Positions 1-7,236 are shown, numbered from the stretch's first letter. The stretch is 9,074 bases of DNA from Pseudomonadota bacterium (GCA_023390985.1 JAEWBU010000403.1:1-9074), one strand, 5' to 3'. Translations and numbers: made by a program. The notes: generated by a model not told the origin, from the letters alone.

Positions 1-822
1 CACCTGTATCCCGACGAGCAGGCGCTCGCCAAGGACGCGACCGGCTGGCGCATGCGCAAGGAGTACGGCTTCCAGGTCGAGAAGCTGGACCGCGGCGGCA
101 TCGACACCCTCGAGCCGGCCGTGTCGCCGCGCTACCGCATCGGCATGTACATGGGCGACCACGCCACCATCCTCAATCCGTTCCGGTATGTGCAGGCGAT
201 GGCGAACGCCTTCGCGGCGGCGGGCGGGCGCATCGCGCGCACGCGTGTCGACCGGCTGGAGCCCGTGGGCCGCGGCTGGCGGCTGCAGGGCGCCGGGGCG
301 GCTGGAGGCCAGGTGTTCGACCAGGCCGTGGTCGCGGCCGGCGCCTGGTCGCGTGAGCTGCTGTCGCCATTGGGCGTGCACCTGCCGCTGGAGAGCCAGC
401 GCGGCTACCACCTGCAGTTCCAGGGCGCGCGCGACGTGGTCTCGCGCACCGTGGTGCTGGCCGACAAGAAGGTGTTCGTCACGCCGATGGAAGAAGGCCT
501 GCGCGTGGGCGGCACGGTGGAGATCGCCGGCCTTTCCGCGCCGCCCGACGAGCGCCGCGCCGCCGTGCTGGGCCGCATCGCGCGCGAGAACTTCCGGGGG
601 CTGGACAACGTGCCCACCCGCACCTGGATGGGCCATCGTCCCTGCATGCCCGACTCGGTGCCGGTGATCGGCGCGGCGCCGCGGCACGCCGGCCTGTGGC
701 TGGCCACCGGCCACGGCCACCTGGGCCTGACCGATTCGCTGAACACGGCGCAGCGCATCGCCGACGCGCTGCTCGGCGCGCGCAGGCCGGTGGCGGCGGG
801 CGCGGAGCTTGCTCGCGCCTGA
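1..822 (+). CDS. FAD-dependent D-amino-acid dehydrogenase/oxidase (DadA-like), 5'-truncated
   Basis: This is the C-terminal 273 residues of a DAO-superfamily flavoenzyme. The frame is open to the left edge, so the start and the N-terminal GxGxxG FAD-binding motif lie outside the window; the internal ATG at 52 is not the true start. Seen: a VVAAGAWS stretch (nt 325-351) typical of the second dinucleotide-binding strand; a substrate-domain segment with GYHLQF; and the C-terminal GHRPCMPDSVPVIG motif (about nt 634-675) followed by GLWLATGHGHLGLTDS, the signature that closes the FAD site in DadA-type enzymes. Family knowledge: these enzymes oxidise D-amino acids or related secondary amines to 2-oxo acids, and DadA types pass electrons to the respiratory chain at the inner membrane. 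The stop lies 26 bases before the Bug gene, which suggests one transcript. The substrate is unknown; a related glycine/sarcosine-type oxidoreductase is the main alternative. Confidence 0.88.
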   Translation, partial: HLYPDEQALAKDATGWRMRKEYGFQVEKLDRGGIDTLEPAVSPRYRIGMYMGDHATILNPFRYVQAMANAFAAAGGRIARTRVDRLEPVGRGWRLQGAGAAGGQVFDQAVVAAGAWSRELLSPLGVHLPLESQRGYHLQFQGARDVVSRTVVLADKKVFVTPMEEGLRVGGTVEIAGLSAPPDERRAAVLGRIARENFRGLDNVPTRTWMGHRPCMPDSVPVIGAAPRHAGLWLATGHGHLGLTDSLNTAQRIADALLGARRPVAAGAELARA

Positions 823-835
823 ATCGCATCCCCAC

Positions 836-840
836 AGGAG
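836..840 (+). promoter_or_regulatory. Ribosome binding site that fixes the Bug gene start
   Basis: AGGAG lies 8 bases before the ATG at 849. It supports that start over the in-frame upstream ATG at 696, which falls inside the dehydrogenase gene and would put a non-secretory extension ahead of the signal peptide. Confidence 0.7.
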
Positions 841-848
841 TCTTTTGC

Positions 849-1826
849 ATGCGTTCATCGATTTCCCGCCGCGCGCTGGTCGCCGCACTCGGTCTTGCCT
901 TCGCCGCCGGAGGCGCGTTGGCCCAGGCCTGGCCGTCCAAGCCGATCCGGCTCGTGATCCCGTTCCCGGCCGGTGGCTCCACCGACGTGGTGGGCCGTTT
1001 GATCGGCGAGAAGATCTCGCACTCGCTCGGCCAGCCGGTGGTGGTGGACAACCGCGCCGGGGCGGGCGGCACCACGGGATCGGACATCGTGGCCAAGTCG
1101 GCGGCCGACGGCTACACGCTGCTGATGGCGACCAGCAGCACGCACGCGATCGCGCCCAGCCTGTACGCCAGGCTCGCCTACGACCCGGTGCGCGACTTCG
1201 CGCCGGTCAGCCTGCTGGGCACCGCGACCATCCTGATGGTGGTGCATCCCTCGGTGGCGGCGAAGAGCGTGTCGGAGTTCATCGCGCTGGCCAAGTCCCG
1301 GCCCGGGCAGTTCATGTTCGGCTCCACGGGCAACGGCAGCGTGTCGCACCTGACGGCCGAGTACTTCAAGTCGGTCGCCGGCGTGGACCTGCAGCACGTT
1401 CCGTACAAGGGCGATTCGCCGATGACGATCGATCTGGTCGCGGGCCGGGTGCAGCTGGCGTTCGGCACCGCGGTCGCGTTCCTGCCGCACGTGCAATCGG
1501 GCAAGCTCAACGCGCTCGCGGTCACCGATGCCAGGCCGTCGCCGGTCGCGCCCAGGCTGCCGACGGTGGCGTCCTCGGGCCTGCCCGGCTTCGAGGCGCT
1601 GCAGTGGTTCGGCCTGCTCGCGCCCGCGGGCACGCCGCGCGAGATCGTGGCGCGGTTGAACGCGGAAGTGGGCAAGGCGCTGCAGCTGCCGGAGGTGCAG
1701 GAAAAGCTCCAGGGTCTGGGCATGCAGATCTCCGGCGGCAGCCCTGAGGCGTTCGGCAGCTTCATGAAGGCCGAGCAGGCCAAGTGGGGGAAGATCGTGA
1801 AGGACTCGGGGGCGAAGGTCGACTGA
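849..1826 (+). CDS. Bug/TctC-family periplasmic tripartite tricarboxylate transporter substrate-binding protein
   Basis: This 325-residue protein has the full length of the Bug (TctC) family. A cleavable signal peptide covers residues 1-25, with hydrophobic core LVAALGLAFAAGG and an ALA cleavage site before QAWPSKP. The SRRALVA stretch (residues 6-12) resembles a twin-arginine motif, so Tat export is possible, though Sec export is equally plausible. Family motifs: WPSKPIRLVIPFPAGGSTD (residues 28-46), whose PFPAGG loop contacts the ligand carboxylate; NRAGAGGTTG (68-77); ADGYTLL (86-92); and VPYKG followed by LVAGRVQLAF. Family knowledge: Bug proteins bind carboxylates, amino acids or amides in the periplasm. 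Many are orphans without adjacent TctA/TctB membrane subunits, and none is seen here. It sits between the DadA-like gene and the CoA ligase, so an organic acid linked to one of them is a reasonable but unproven ligand. Confidence 0.95.
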   Translation: MRSSISRRALVAALGLAFAAGGALAQAWPSKPIRLVIPFPAGGSTDVVGRLIGEKISHSLGQPVVVDNRAGAGGTTGSDIVAKSAADGYTLLMATSSTHAIAPSLYARLAYDPVRDFAPVSLLGTATILMVVHPSVAAKSVSEFIALAKSRPGQFMFGSTGNGSVSHLTAEYFKSVAGVDLQHVPYKGDSPMTIDLVAGRVQLAFGTAVAFLPHVQSGKLNALAVTDARPSPVAPRLPTVASSGLPGFEALQWFGLLAPAGTPREIVARLNAEVGKALQLPEVQEKLQGLGMQISGGSPEAFGSFMKAEQAKWGKIVKDSGAKVD

Positions 1827-1837
1827 GCCTGCGGGAA

Positions 1838-1869
1838 GCTCTGGATCCCCGCCTCCGCGGGGATGACGG
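1838..1869 (+). repeat. REP-like hairpin repeat, copy 1
   Basis: The element reads from GCTCTGGATCC to GATGACGG and contains a perfect 8-bp stem, ATCCCCGC (1845-1852) with GCGGGGAT (1857-1864), closed by a CTCC loop. It matches the 7298-7329 copy except for two stem positions that change together, and the copy at 7237-7265 in reverse orientation. Such short CTGGATCCCCGC...GCGGGGATGAC palindromes are common dispersed intergenic repeats in beta- and gammaproteobacteria. This copy lies 11 bases after the Bug stop, where it could also shape transcript ends. There is no T run, so it is not a canonical terminator. Its last bases include the ATG at 1863. Confidence 0.85.
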
Positions 1870-1883
1870 AACATCGAGCCCTC

Positions 1884-3707
1884 ATGCAGCGTTCCGAGAT
1901 CCGCAGCGCCCGCGACACGGCGCACCTCCAGTCCAGGCCGTACACGGCCTTCATGTCGCACGGCAGCGTCCACGACGCGCTGGCCGATGCCGCGGGCCGC
2001 CACGCGCAGCGGCGCGCGCTCACCTTCATCGTCGACGCCGACCCGGCCACGCCGCCGCGGATGTGGACCTACGCGCAGCTGCTCGCGGACGTGCGCCGCA
2101 CCGCGCGCCTTTTCCAGCAGCTGGCCGGCGACGAGCCGCCGCGCATCGCGATGCTGCTGCCGGCGATCCCCGAGGCCTATCTCACGCTGTGGGGCGGCGA
2201 AACTGCCGGCGTGGTGTGCCCGATCAACTACCTGCTGGACGCGGCCCACATCGCCGAGCTGGTGCGCGCGGCGGACTGCAACATCCTGGTGGCGCTGGGC
2301 CCGAACCCGGAGCTGGACATCTGGTCGCGCGTGCCCGGGCTGCAGCGCGCCTGTCCGCGGCTCAAGCACGTGCTCGCGGTCGGCGGCGCGCCGGGGCATC
2401 CTGATTTCTCGCGGTCCGTCGCGGCCCTGCCGGCCGGGACGCCCGATCTCGCGGCAGCGGACCCGAACCGCCTGGCCGCCCTGTTCCACACCGGCGGCAC
2501 CACCGGCGCGCCCAAGCTCGCGCAGCACACCCACGCCAACCAGCTGCACTCGGCCTGGGGCGCCGCGCAGATGTACGCGATGCGCGAGCAGGACGTGATC
2601 CTCAACGGCTTCCCCCTGTTCCACGTCGCGGGCGCCTTCGTCTACGGCCTGTCGGCGCTGCTCAGCGGCGCGGAGATCGTGCTGCCGACGCTGCTCGGCC
2701 TGCGCAATCCCGCGTTCGCGCGCCAGTACTGGGGCTTCGTGGGCCTGCACAACGTGACGCTGCTCGCCGCGGTGCCGACGGTGATCGCGACCCTGCTCGG
2801 CCTCGAGCCGCCACCGGGTTCGCTGCGCAGCGTGCGCATGCTGCTGACCGGCGGCTCGCCGCTGCCCACCGAACTCGCCGCCGCCTTCGAGCGCAAGTTC
2901 CAGGTGCCGGTGCGCAACATCCTCGGCATGACCGAGTGCGCCGGCGTGATCAGCATCGAGCCCTTCTTCGCGCCGCGCGTGCCGGGCTCCTGCGGGCTGC
3001 CGCTGCCGTTCACCGAAGTGAAGGCCGTCGCGCCCGATGGCGCCGCCTGCGCCGCCGGCGAGAGCGGCATCCTGCGCGTGCGCGGCCCCAACGTCGGGCC
3101 CGGCTACACCGACGCGCGCCGCGACGCCGGCACCTTCACCGAGGACGGCTGGCTGATCACCGGCGACATCGGCCACGTCGATGCGCAAGGCCGCGTCTTC
3201 GTCACCGGCCGCGCCAAGGACGTGATCATCCGTGGCGGCCACAACATCGACCCGCAGCTGATCGAGGAAGCGCTGCTCCAGCATCCCGACGTGCTGATAG
3301 CCGCGGCGGTCGGCGAGCCGGACGAATACGCGGGCGAGCTGCCCGTGGCCTTCGTCTCGCTGCGGCCGGGCGCGACGGTGACGATGCAGGAGCTCTCCGC
3401 CTTCGCCAACGAGCGCGTGCCGGAGCGGCCGGCCTGGCCCAAGCGCATCGACGTGCTGCCCGCGATCCCGATGACGGCGATCGGCAAGGTGTTCAAGCCG
3501 AAGCTGCGGCTGCTCGCCTGCGAGCGAGTGCTGAACGAGCGGCTGGAACGCGCGGGCCTGGCGCAGGCGGTGCGGGTCGACCTCGAGGACGCGGCCGGTG
3601 GGATGGCGGCGCGCTTCTCGCCCATTGCGGGCGCCGCCGCCCCGGACCGCGAGCGCATCGCCGACCTGATGCGCGCCTTCGCCATCGACTGGCGCTACGA
3701 CGCCTAG
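1884..3707 (+). CDS. AMP-forming acyl-CoA synthetase (ANL superfamily)
   Basis: With the start at 1884 this is a 607-residue adenylate-forming ligase that activates a carboxylic acid to acyl-AMP and then acyl-CoA in the cytoplasm. Visible core motifs: P-loop-like HTGGTTGAPK (residues 202-211); GMTE (348-351), the A5 motif; GWLITGDIG with the ribose-binding Asp at 428; the GRAKDVIIRGG hinge region (442 onward); and IGKVFKPKLR with the catalytic A10 Lys at 535. All key residues are present, so the enzyme should be active. About 72 residues follow the A10 Lys, longer than in minimal ligases. The start is uncertain: ATGs at 1863 (inside the repeat), 1884 and 1953 are in frame and none has a good Shine-Dalgarno sequence. 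1884 is preferred because IRSARD... resembles the N-termini of related ligases and lies clear of the repeat. The acyl substrate cannot be assigned; fatty, cyclic or aromatic acids are all possible. Confidence 0.9.
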   Translation: MQRSEIRSARDTAHLQSRPYTAFMSHGSVHDALADAAGRHAQRRALTFIVDADPATPPRMWTYAQLLADVRRTARLFQQLAGDEPPRIAMLLPAIPEAYLTLWGGETAGVVCPINYLLDAAHIAELVRAADCNILVALGPNPELDIWSRVPGLQRACPRLKHVLAVGGAPGHPDFSRSVAALPAGTPDLAAADPNRLAALFHTGGTTGAPKLAQHTHANQLHSAWGAAQMYAMREQDVILNGFPLFHVAGAFVYGLSALLSGAEIVLPTLLGLRNPAFARQYWGFVGLHNVTLLAAVPTVIATLLGLEPPPGSLRSVRMLLTGGSPLPTELAAAFERKFQVPVRNILGMTECAGVISIEPFFAPRVPGSCGLPLPFTEVKAVAPDGAACAAGESGILRVRGPNVGPGYTDARRDAGTFTEDGWLITGDIGHVDAQGRVFVTGRAKDVIIRGGHNIDPQLIEEALLQHPDVLIAAAVGEPDEYAGELPVAFVSLRPGATVTMQELSAFANERVPERPAWPKRIDVLPAIPMTAIGKVFKPKLRLLACERVLNERLERAGLAQAVRVDLEDAAGGMAARFSPIAGAAAPDRERIADLMRAFAIDWRYDA

Positions 3708-3724
3708 CGCCTTCGCACGACAGC

Positions 3725-3753
3725 GGGAAAACACCGGCTCGCCTTCGCGCGGG
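3725..3753 (+). repeat. Degenerate REP-like repeat copy
   Basis: GGGAAAACAC, then CGG, then GCCTTCGCGC-GGG follows the reverse complement of the 7237-7274 copy (GGGAAAACACTGG...GCCTTCGCGGGG) with a short deletion in the left stem arm. The hairpin is largely broken. It appears to be a decayed member of the same family, located just after the CoA ligase stop. Confidence 0.5.
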
Positions 3754-3754
3754 C

Positions 3755-3770
3755 TTGGCCCATCATTGGC
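3755..3770 (+). promoter_or_regulatory. Candidate sigma-54 (-24/-12) promoter for the TRAP operon
   Basis: TTGGCCC, five bases, then TGGC gives a GG (3757-3758) and a GC (3769-3770) separated by exactly ten bases, the invariant spacing of RpoN promoters. It differs from the core TGGCAC-N5-TTGC at two positions. Transcription would start near 3782, leaving a leader of about 25 bases before the ATG at 3807. No convincing sigma-70 -35/-10 pair was found in this gap. No activator gene or binding site is visible, so this rests on sequence match alone. Confidence 0.35.
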
Positions 3771-3780
3771 GATTTGATTA

Positions 3781-3795
3781 CTTGTCATAAACAAG
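3781..3795 (+). promoter_or_regulatory. Inverted repeat before dctP, possible operator
   Basis: CTTGT-CATAA-ACAAG is a perfect 5-bp inverted repeat around a 5-base AT-rich centre. It overlaps the predicted transcription start and runs into the ribosome binding site. The TTGT...ACAA form recalls sites of dimeric regulators such as GntR or MarR types. It could equally be a weak leader hairpin or chance. Confidence 0.3.
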
Positions 3796-3798
3796 GAG
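3793..3798 (+). promoter_or_regulatory. Ribosome binding site of dctP
   Basis: AAGGAG lies 8 bases before the ATG at 3807. It decides the start in favour of 3807 over the in-frame TTG at 3774, whose extra residues would precede the signal peptide. Confidence 0.75.
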
Positions 3799-3806
3799 AC
3801 ATCCCG

Positions 3807-4823
3807 ATGAAGCTGCCGACGCGCGCGATCGCCGCCGCCGTTTCCCTCTTCTGCGCCTTCGGCGCGAGCGCGCAGGACAAGCCGGTGGAGCTGAAGTTCG
3901 CCCACTGGCTGCCGCCGACCCACTCGCTGTCCAAGACCGGCTTCGAGCCCTGGGCCAAATCCGTGGAAGCCGCCTCCAAGGGCAGCATCAAGGTGGCGCT
4001 GTTCCCCGCCCAGCAGCTGGGCAAGGCCGCCGACCACTACGACATGGCGCGCGACGGCATCGCCGACATGACGTGGGCCAACCCCGGCTACCAGGCCGGC
4101 CGCTTCCCCGTGTTCGCCGCCGGCGAGCTGCCGTTCCTGATCGGCAAGCCCGGCCCCGGCTCCGCGGCGCTGGACGCCTGGTACCGCAAGTACGCCCCCC
4201 AGGAAATGAAGGACGTGAAGCTGTGCTTCGCGCACCTGCACGTCGGCACCATGCACGCCAAGAAGCCGATCACCGAGCCGGGCCAGCTGAAGGGCATGAA
4301 GATCCGCTCGTCCAACGGCACCAACGCCACCTTCATGTCCGCGCTGGGCGCCACCAACGTGCAGGTGTCGGCGCCGGAAGCGCGCGACGCGCTGGACAAG
4401 GGCGTGGCCGACGCCATCGCCTTCCCCTGGGACTCCATCATCTCGTTCGGCATCGACAAGGCGGTGAAGTACCACAGCGACATGCGCCTCTACACGTCCA
4501 ACTTCGCCTGGGTGATGAACAAGGGCTGGTACGACAAGCTCTCCGCTTCCCAGAAGAAGGTGCTGGACGACCACTGCAGCAACGAATGGGCCGCCAAGGT
4601 CGGCGCCGCCTGGGGCGACTTCGAGGATTCCGGCCAGGCCAAGCTGGAGAAGACGGCGGGCCACACCATCGTCAAGCTCACGCCGGCCCAGGTCGACCAG
4701 TGGCGCAAGGCCGCCGAGCCGGTCTACACGCAGTGGATGCAGGCGGTCGACAAGTCCGGCGTGAAGGGCCAGCAGGCGCTGGACGAGCTGCGCAAGGAAG
4801 TCGCTTCCAGGAACGCCAACTGA
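3807..4823 (+). CDS. dctP: TRAP transporter periplasmic substrate-binding protein, DctP family
   Basis: This 338-residue protein is the extracytoplasmic receptor of a TRAP transporter. It captures an organic acid in the periplasm and delivers it to the DctQM permease. A Sec signal peptide covers residues 1-22, ending in an ASA cleavage site before QDKPVEL. The mature protein starts with the typical LKFAHWLPP strand. KGMKIRSSN (residues 162-170) carries the Arg (R167) at the position that, in DctP proteins, salt-bridges the ligand carboxylate. NATFMSALGATNVQVSAPEARDALDKGVADAI (173-204) is the family's hinge/helix region. FPWDS (206-210) lines the expected ligand site and has a Trp where many relatives have other residues, so the substrate may not be a simple C4-dicarboxylate. 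It is the first gene of dctPQM, and the dctQ start is 4 bases after its stop. Confidence 0.95.
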   Translation: MKLPTRAIAAAVSLFCAFGASAQDKPVELKFAHWLPPTHSLSKTGFEPWAKSVEAASKGSIKVALFPAQQLGKAADHYDMARDGIADMTWANPGYQAGRFPVFAAGELPFLIGKPGPGSAALDAWYRKYAPQEMKDVKLCFAHLHVGTMHAKKPITEPGQLKGMKIRSSNGTNATFMSALGATNVQVSAPEARDALDKGVADAIAFPWDSIISFGIDKAVKYHSDMRLYTSNFAWVMNKGWYDKLSASQKKVLDDHCSNEWAAKVGAAWGDFEDSGQAKLEKTAGHTIVKLTPAQVDQWRKAAEPVYTQWMQAVDKSGVKGQQALDELRKEVASRNAN

Positions 4824-4827
4824 CGTG

Positions 4828-5316
4828 ATGAAGCGGCTGCTCTCGGCCACCGAGCTGGTGGCCGCCTTCTTCCTGCTGGCCATCGCGGTGCTCACCGCCG
4901 GCAACGTGCTGCTGCGCGACCTGTTCGCCATCCAGATCCCGGACTGGTTCGACGGCGCGCGCATGCTGCAGGGCATCGCGCTGTTCTGGGGCGTGGCGCT
5001 CGCCACCTACTACGGCAGCCACATCTGCGTCGACGCGCTGTGGGAGCACCTGAAGGCGCCGGGCCGCCGCCGGCTGGACATCGTGGCCACCCTGCTCACC
5101 CTCGCCTTCCTCGTCCCGCTCGCGTGGATGGTCTGGGTGAAGGTGGGCGGCACCGGCACGCAGGGCACGATGGACCTGCGCCTGCCGCTGTGGGTGTTCT
5201 ACGCCATCGCCTCGGTCGGCATCACGGTGGCGGTGCTGCTGGCGTTCGTGCGCATCGTGTTCCTCTGGCGCGGCCAGGACGACAAGCTCAAGCCCGAGCC
5301 GCTCGCGCTCGACTAG
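4828..5316 (+). CDS. dctQ: TRAP transporter small permease subunit, DctQ family
   Basis: This 162-residue inner-membrane protein has four predicted membrane helices (about residues 8-29, 46-66, 84-106 and 120-146) and a charged C-terminal tail, the standard DctQ layout. Family features seen are NVLLRDLF after the first helix and the FWGVALATYYGSHICVDALWEHL stretch in the second helix and following loop. Family knowledge: DctQ associates with DctM and is needed for transport, bracing the elevator-type large subunit. The ATG at 4828 is chosen; the GTG directly before it at 4825 is an alternative, and an AGGAA at 4809-4813 could serve either. The 4-base gap to dctP suggests translational coupling. 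Confidence 0.93.
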   Translation: MKRLLSATELVAAFFLLAIAVLTAGNVLLRDLFAIQIPDWFDGARMLQGIALFWGVALATYYGSHICVDALWEHLKAPGRRRLDIVATLLTLAFLVPLAWMVWVKVGGTGTQGTMDLRLPLWVFYAIASVGITVAVLLAFVRIVFLWRGQDDKLKPEPLALD

Positions 5317-5328
5317 GAAAGACTCTCG

Positions 5329-6630
5329 ATGGACCGTGACATGGTCGCCCTGCTGGGCTTCGTCGGCATGTTCGCCCTGATGGCGATCCGGGTGCCGATC
5401 GGCATCGCCATGGGCGCGGCCGGCGTCCTCGGCTTCGCGGCGCTCTCCGGCTGGAAGGCCGGCTTCAACCTGCTGGCCAACGTGCCGCTCTCGGTGGTGA
5501 CGGACTACAACCTGAGCGTCATCCCGATGTTCATCCTGATGGGTGCCTTCGCCTCGCGCGGCGGCATGAGCCAGGAGCTGTTCGCGGCGGGCCGGGCGTG
5601 GCTGGGCCACCTGCGCGGCGGGCTGGCGATGGCGTCGGTCGCGGCCTGCGGCGGCTTCGCGGCCATCAACGGTTCGTCGGTCGCCACCGCGGCGACGATG
5701 GCGCAGGTCGCGCTGCCCGAGATGCGCCGCGCGGGCTACCACCCCGGCCTGTCGGCCGGCCTCATCGCCGCCGGCGGCACGCTGGGCATCATGATCCCGC
5801 CCTCGGTGATCTTCGTTCTGTACGGGATCATGACCGAGACCGACATCAAGAAGCTGTTCGCCGCCGGCGTGCTGCCGGGGCTGATGGCCATCGGCTTCTA
5901 CTTCCTCGTGGTGCAGATCATCAGCCGGATGCGGCCCGACGCGCTGCCGCGCGGCGAACTGCATTCCTGGTCCGAGCGCTGGGCATCGCTGCGCGGGCTG
6001 TGGGCGGTGGTGCTGCTGTTCGTGTTCGTGCTGGGCGGCATCTACGGCGGCCTGTTCACGGTGGAGGAAGGCGCCGGCGTGGGCGCGGTCGGCACGCTGC
6101 TGATCGGCGTCCTGCGCCGCCGCCTTCGCGTGCCCGAGATCCGCGCCGCGCTCATCGACACGCTGCGCGTGTCGTCCGCGATCATGATGATCGTGATCGG
6201 CGCCTTCCTGTTCGGCTACTTCCTGACGATCACCCAGTTCACGCAGAAGGCCGTGGCCTTCCTCGTCGGCCTTCCGGTCGGCGCCTACGGCGTGCTGGCG
6301 CTGGTGATGGTGGGCTACTTCATCCTCGGCGCGATCATGGACGAACTGGCCATGATCCTGCTCACCGTGCCGGTGGTGTTCCCGGCCATGATGCAGCTCG
6401 GGTTCGACCCGGTGTGGTTCGGCGTCATCGTGGTGATGGCGGTGACGTTCGGAATGATCTGTCCGCCGGTGGGCATCAACGTGTTCGTCATCAACTCGAT
6501 CGCGAGGGACGTCACGCTCGGGCGCATCTACCGGGGGACGATGCCGTTCATCACGGTGGACGTGCTGCGGCTGGTGATCCTGTGCGCGTTCCCGGCGATC
6601 TCGCTCTGGCTGCCTTCGCAGTTGAACTAG
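5329..6630 (+). CDS. dctM: TRAP transporter large permease subunit, DctM family
   Basis: This 433-residue polytopic inner-membrane protein of standard DctM length forms the substrate- and ion-translocating subunit, usually coupled to sodium. Two inverted-repeat halves show matching re-entrant motifs: GGFAAINGSSVATAATM (residues 108-124) and GTLGIMIPPSV (150-160) in the first half; GAIMDELAMILLTVPVVFP (334-352) and MICPPVGINVFV (376-387) in the second. RVPIGIAMG follows the first helix and NLSVIPMFILMGAFASRGG (61-79) is also typical. AGGAAAG overlapping the dctQ stop lies about 8 bases before the ATG and serves as ribosome binding site. The gap to dctQ is 12 bases. The sequence is complete with no disrupted motif, so the transporter should be functional. 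Confidence 0.96.
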   Translation: MDRDMVALLGFVGMFALMAIRVPIGIAMGAAGVLGFAALSGWKAGFNLLANVPLSVVTDYNLSVIPMFILMGAFASRGGMSQELFAAGRAWLGHLRGGLAMASVAACGGFAAINGSSVATAATMAQVALPEMRRAGYHPGLSAGLIAAGGTLGIMIPPSVIFVLYGIMTETDIKKLFAAGVLPGLMAIGFYFLVVQIISRMRPDALPRGELHSWSERWASLRGLWAVVLLFVFVLGGIYGGLFTVEEGAGVGAVGTLLIGVLRRRLRVPEIRAALIDTLRVSSAIMMIVIGAFLFGYFLTITQFTQKAVAFLVGLPVGAYGVLALVMVGYFILGAIMDELAMILLTVPVVFPAMMQLGFDPVWFGVIVVMAVTFGMICPPVGINVFVINSIARDVTLGRIYRGTMPFITVDVLRLVILCAFPAISLWLPSQLN

Positions 6631-6639
6631 CCGACGACT

Positions 6640-6646
6640 AGGATGG
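6640..6646 (+). promoter_or_regulatory. Ribosome binding site of the flavin-reductase gene
   Basis: AGGATGG lies 6 bases before the ATG at 6653, inside the 22-base gap after dctM. With no room for a separate promoter outside dctM, it supports co-transcription with the TRAP operon. Confidence 0.55.
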
Positions 6647-6652
6647 TGGCCC

Positions 6653-7225
6653 ATGAGCCGCTTCATCCCCGTCGCCCTCCACCACGCCAGCCGCCTCATC
6701 AACCACGGCCCAACCGTGCTCGTCACCAGCGCGCACGGCGGCCGCCGCAACGTGATGGCCGCGGCCTGGTCGATGCCGGTCGAGTTCACGCCGCCGCGCA
6801 TCGCGGTGGTGATCGACAAGAAGACCTTCACGCGCGAACTGGTCGCGGCGAGCGGCGTGTTCGGCCTGTGCCTGCCCGGCATCGCGCTGGCCGATGTGGC
6901 CTACGCGGTGGGCAGCGCGAGCGGACGCGAGCACGACAAGTTCGCGCAGCACGCGATCCGCAGCCATGCCGGCGTCGTAACCGGCGTGCCCCTGATCGAG
7001 GACGGCTGCGCCGCCTGGCTGGAGTGCCGCCTGATTCCCGAACGCCACACCGAGGACGCTTACGACACCTGCTTCGCCGAAGTGGTGGCGGCCGCGGCCG
7101 ACCCACGCGTGTTCGCCAACGGACACTGGGACTACCGCGAGGACAACACCGAACTGCAGACGCTGCACCACCTGGGCGGCGGCAACTTCGTCCGCCCGGT
7201 GGGCATGGTGCGCGCCGCGAGTTGA
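6653..7225 (+). CDS. Flavin-reductase-family protein (FMN-binding split barrel)
   Basis: This is a 190-residue cytoplasmic protein with no signal peptide. The N-terminal half, with VLVTSAHGGRRNVMAAAWSMP (about residues 22-42) followed by PPRIAVVIDKKTFT and GVFGLCLPG, is the characteristic FMN-binding segment of the flavoredoxin / flavin reductase-like split-barrel family. LIEDGCAAWLECRL (roughly residues 115-128) is the typical dimer-barrel strand pair. Family knowledge: members reduce FMN or FAD with NAD(P)H for partner monooxygenases, or act as flavodoxin-like electron carriers. No monooxygenase is visible here, so the partner is unknown. It starts 22 bases after dctM and is probably the last gene of the dctPQM transcript. 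A repeat-rich convergent region follows its stop. Confidence 0.88.
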   Translation: MSRFIPVALHHASRLINHGPTVLVTSAHGGRRNVMAAAWSMPVEFTPPRIAVVIDKKTFTRELVAASGVFGLCLPGIALADVAYAVGSASGREHDKFAQHAIRSHAGVVTGVPLIEDGCAAWLECRLIPERHTEDAYDTCFAEVVAAAADPRVFANGHWDYREDNTELQTLHHLGGGNFVRPVGMVRAAS

Positions 7226-7236
7226 TGGCCACACTG

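Noticed and set aside
1838..1869. Canonical rho-independent terminator after the Bug gene
   Set aside because: The stem is strong but no T run follows on the coding strand, and the same sequence recurs at other sites as a dispersed repeat.
855..5006. A 1383-codon open frame on the minus strand
   Set aside because: It runs antisense through the Bug, CoA ligase and dctP genes, is dominated by Arg/Gly/Ala/His with no domain, and arises from strong G/C bias at third codon positions. The plus-strand genes have complete family motifs.
4678..6882. A 734-codon open frame on the minus strand over dctQ/dctM
   Set aside because: Its low-complexity composition rich in His/Arg/Asp/Gln is the mirror of membrane-helix codons in the real permease genes. 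It has no ribosome binding site or recognisable domain.
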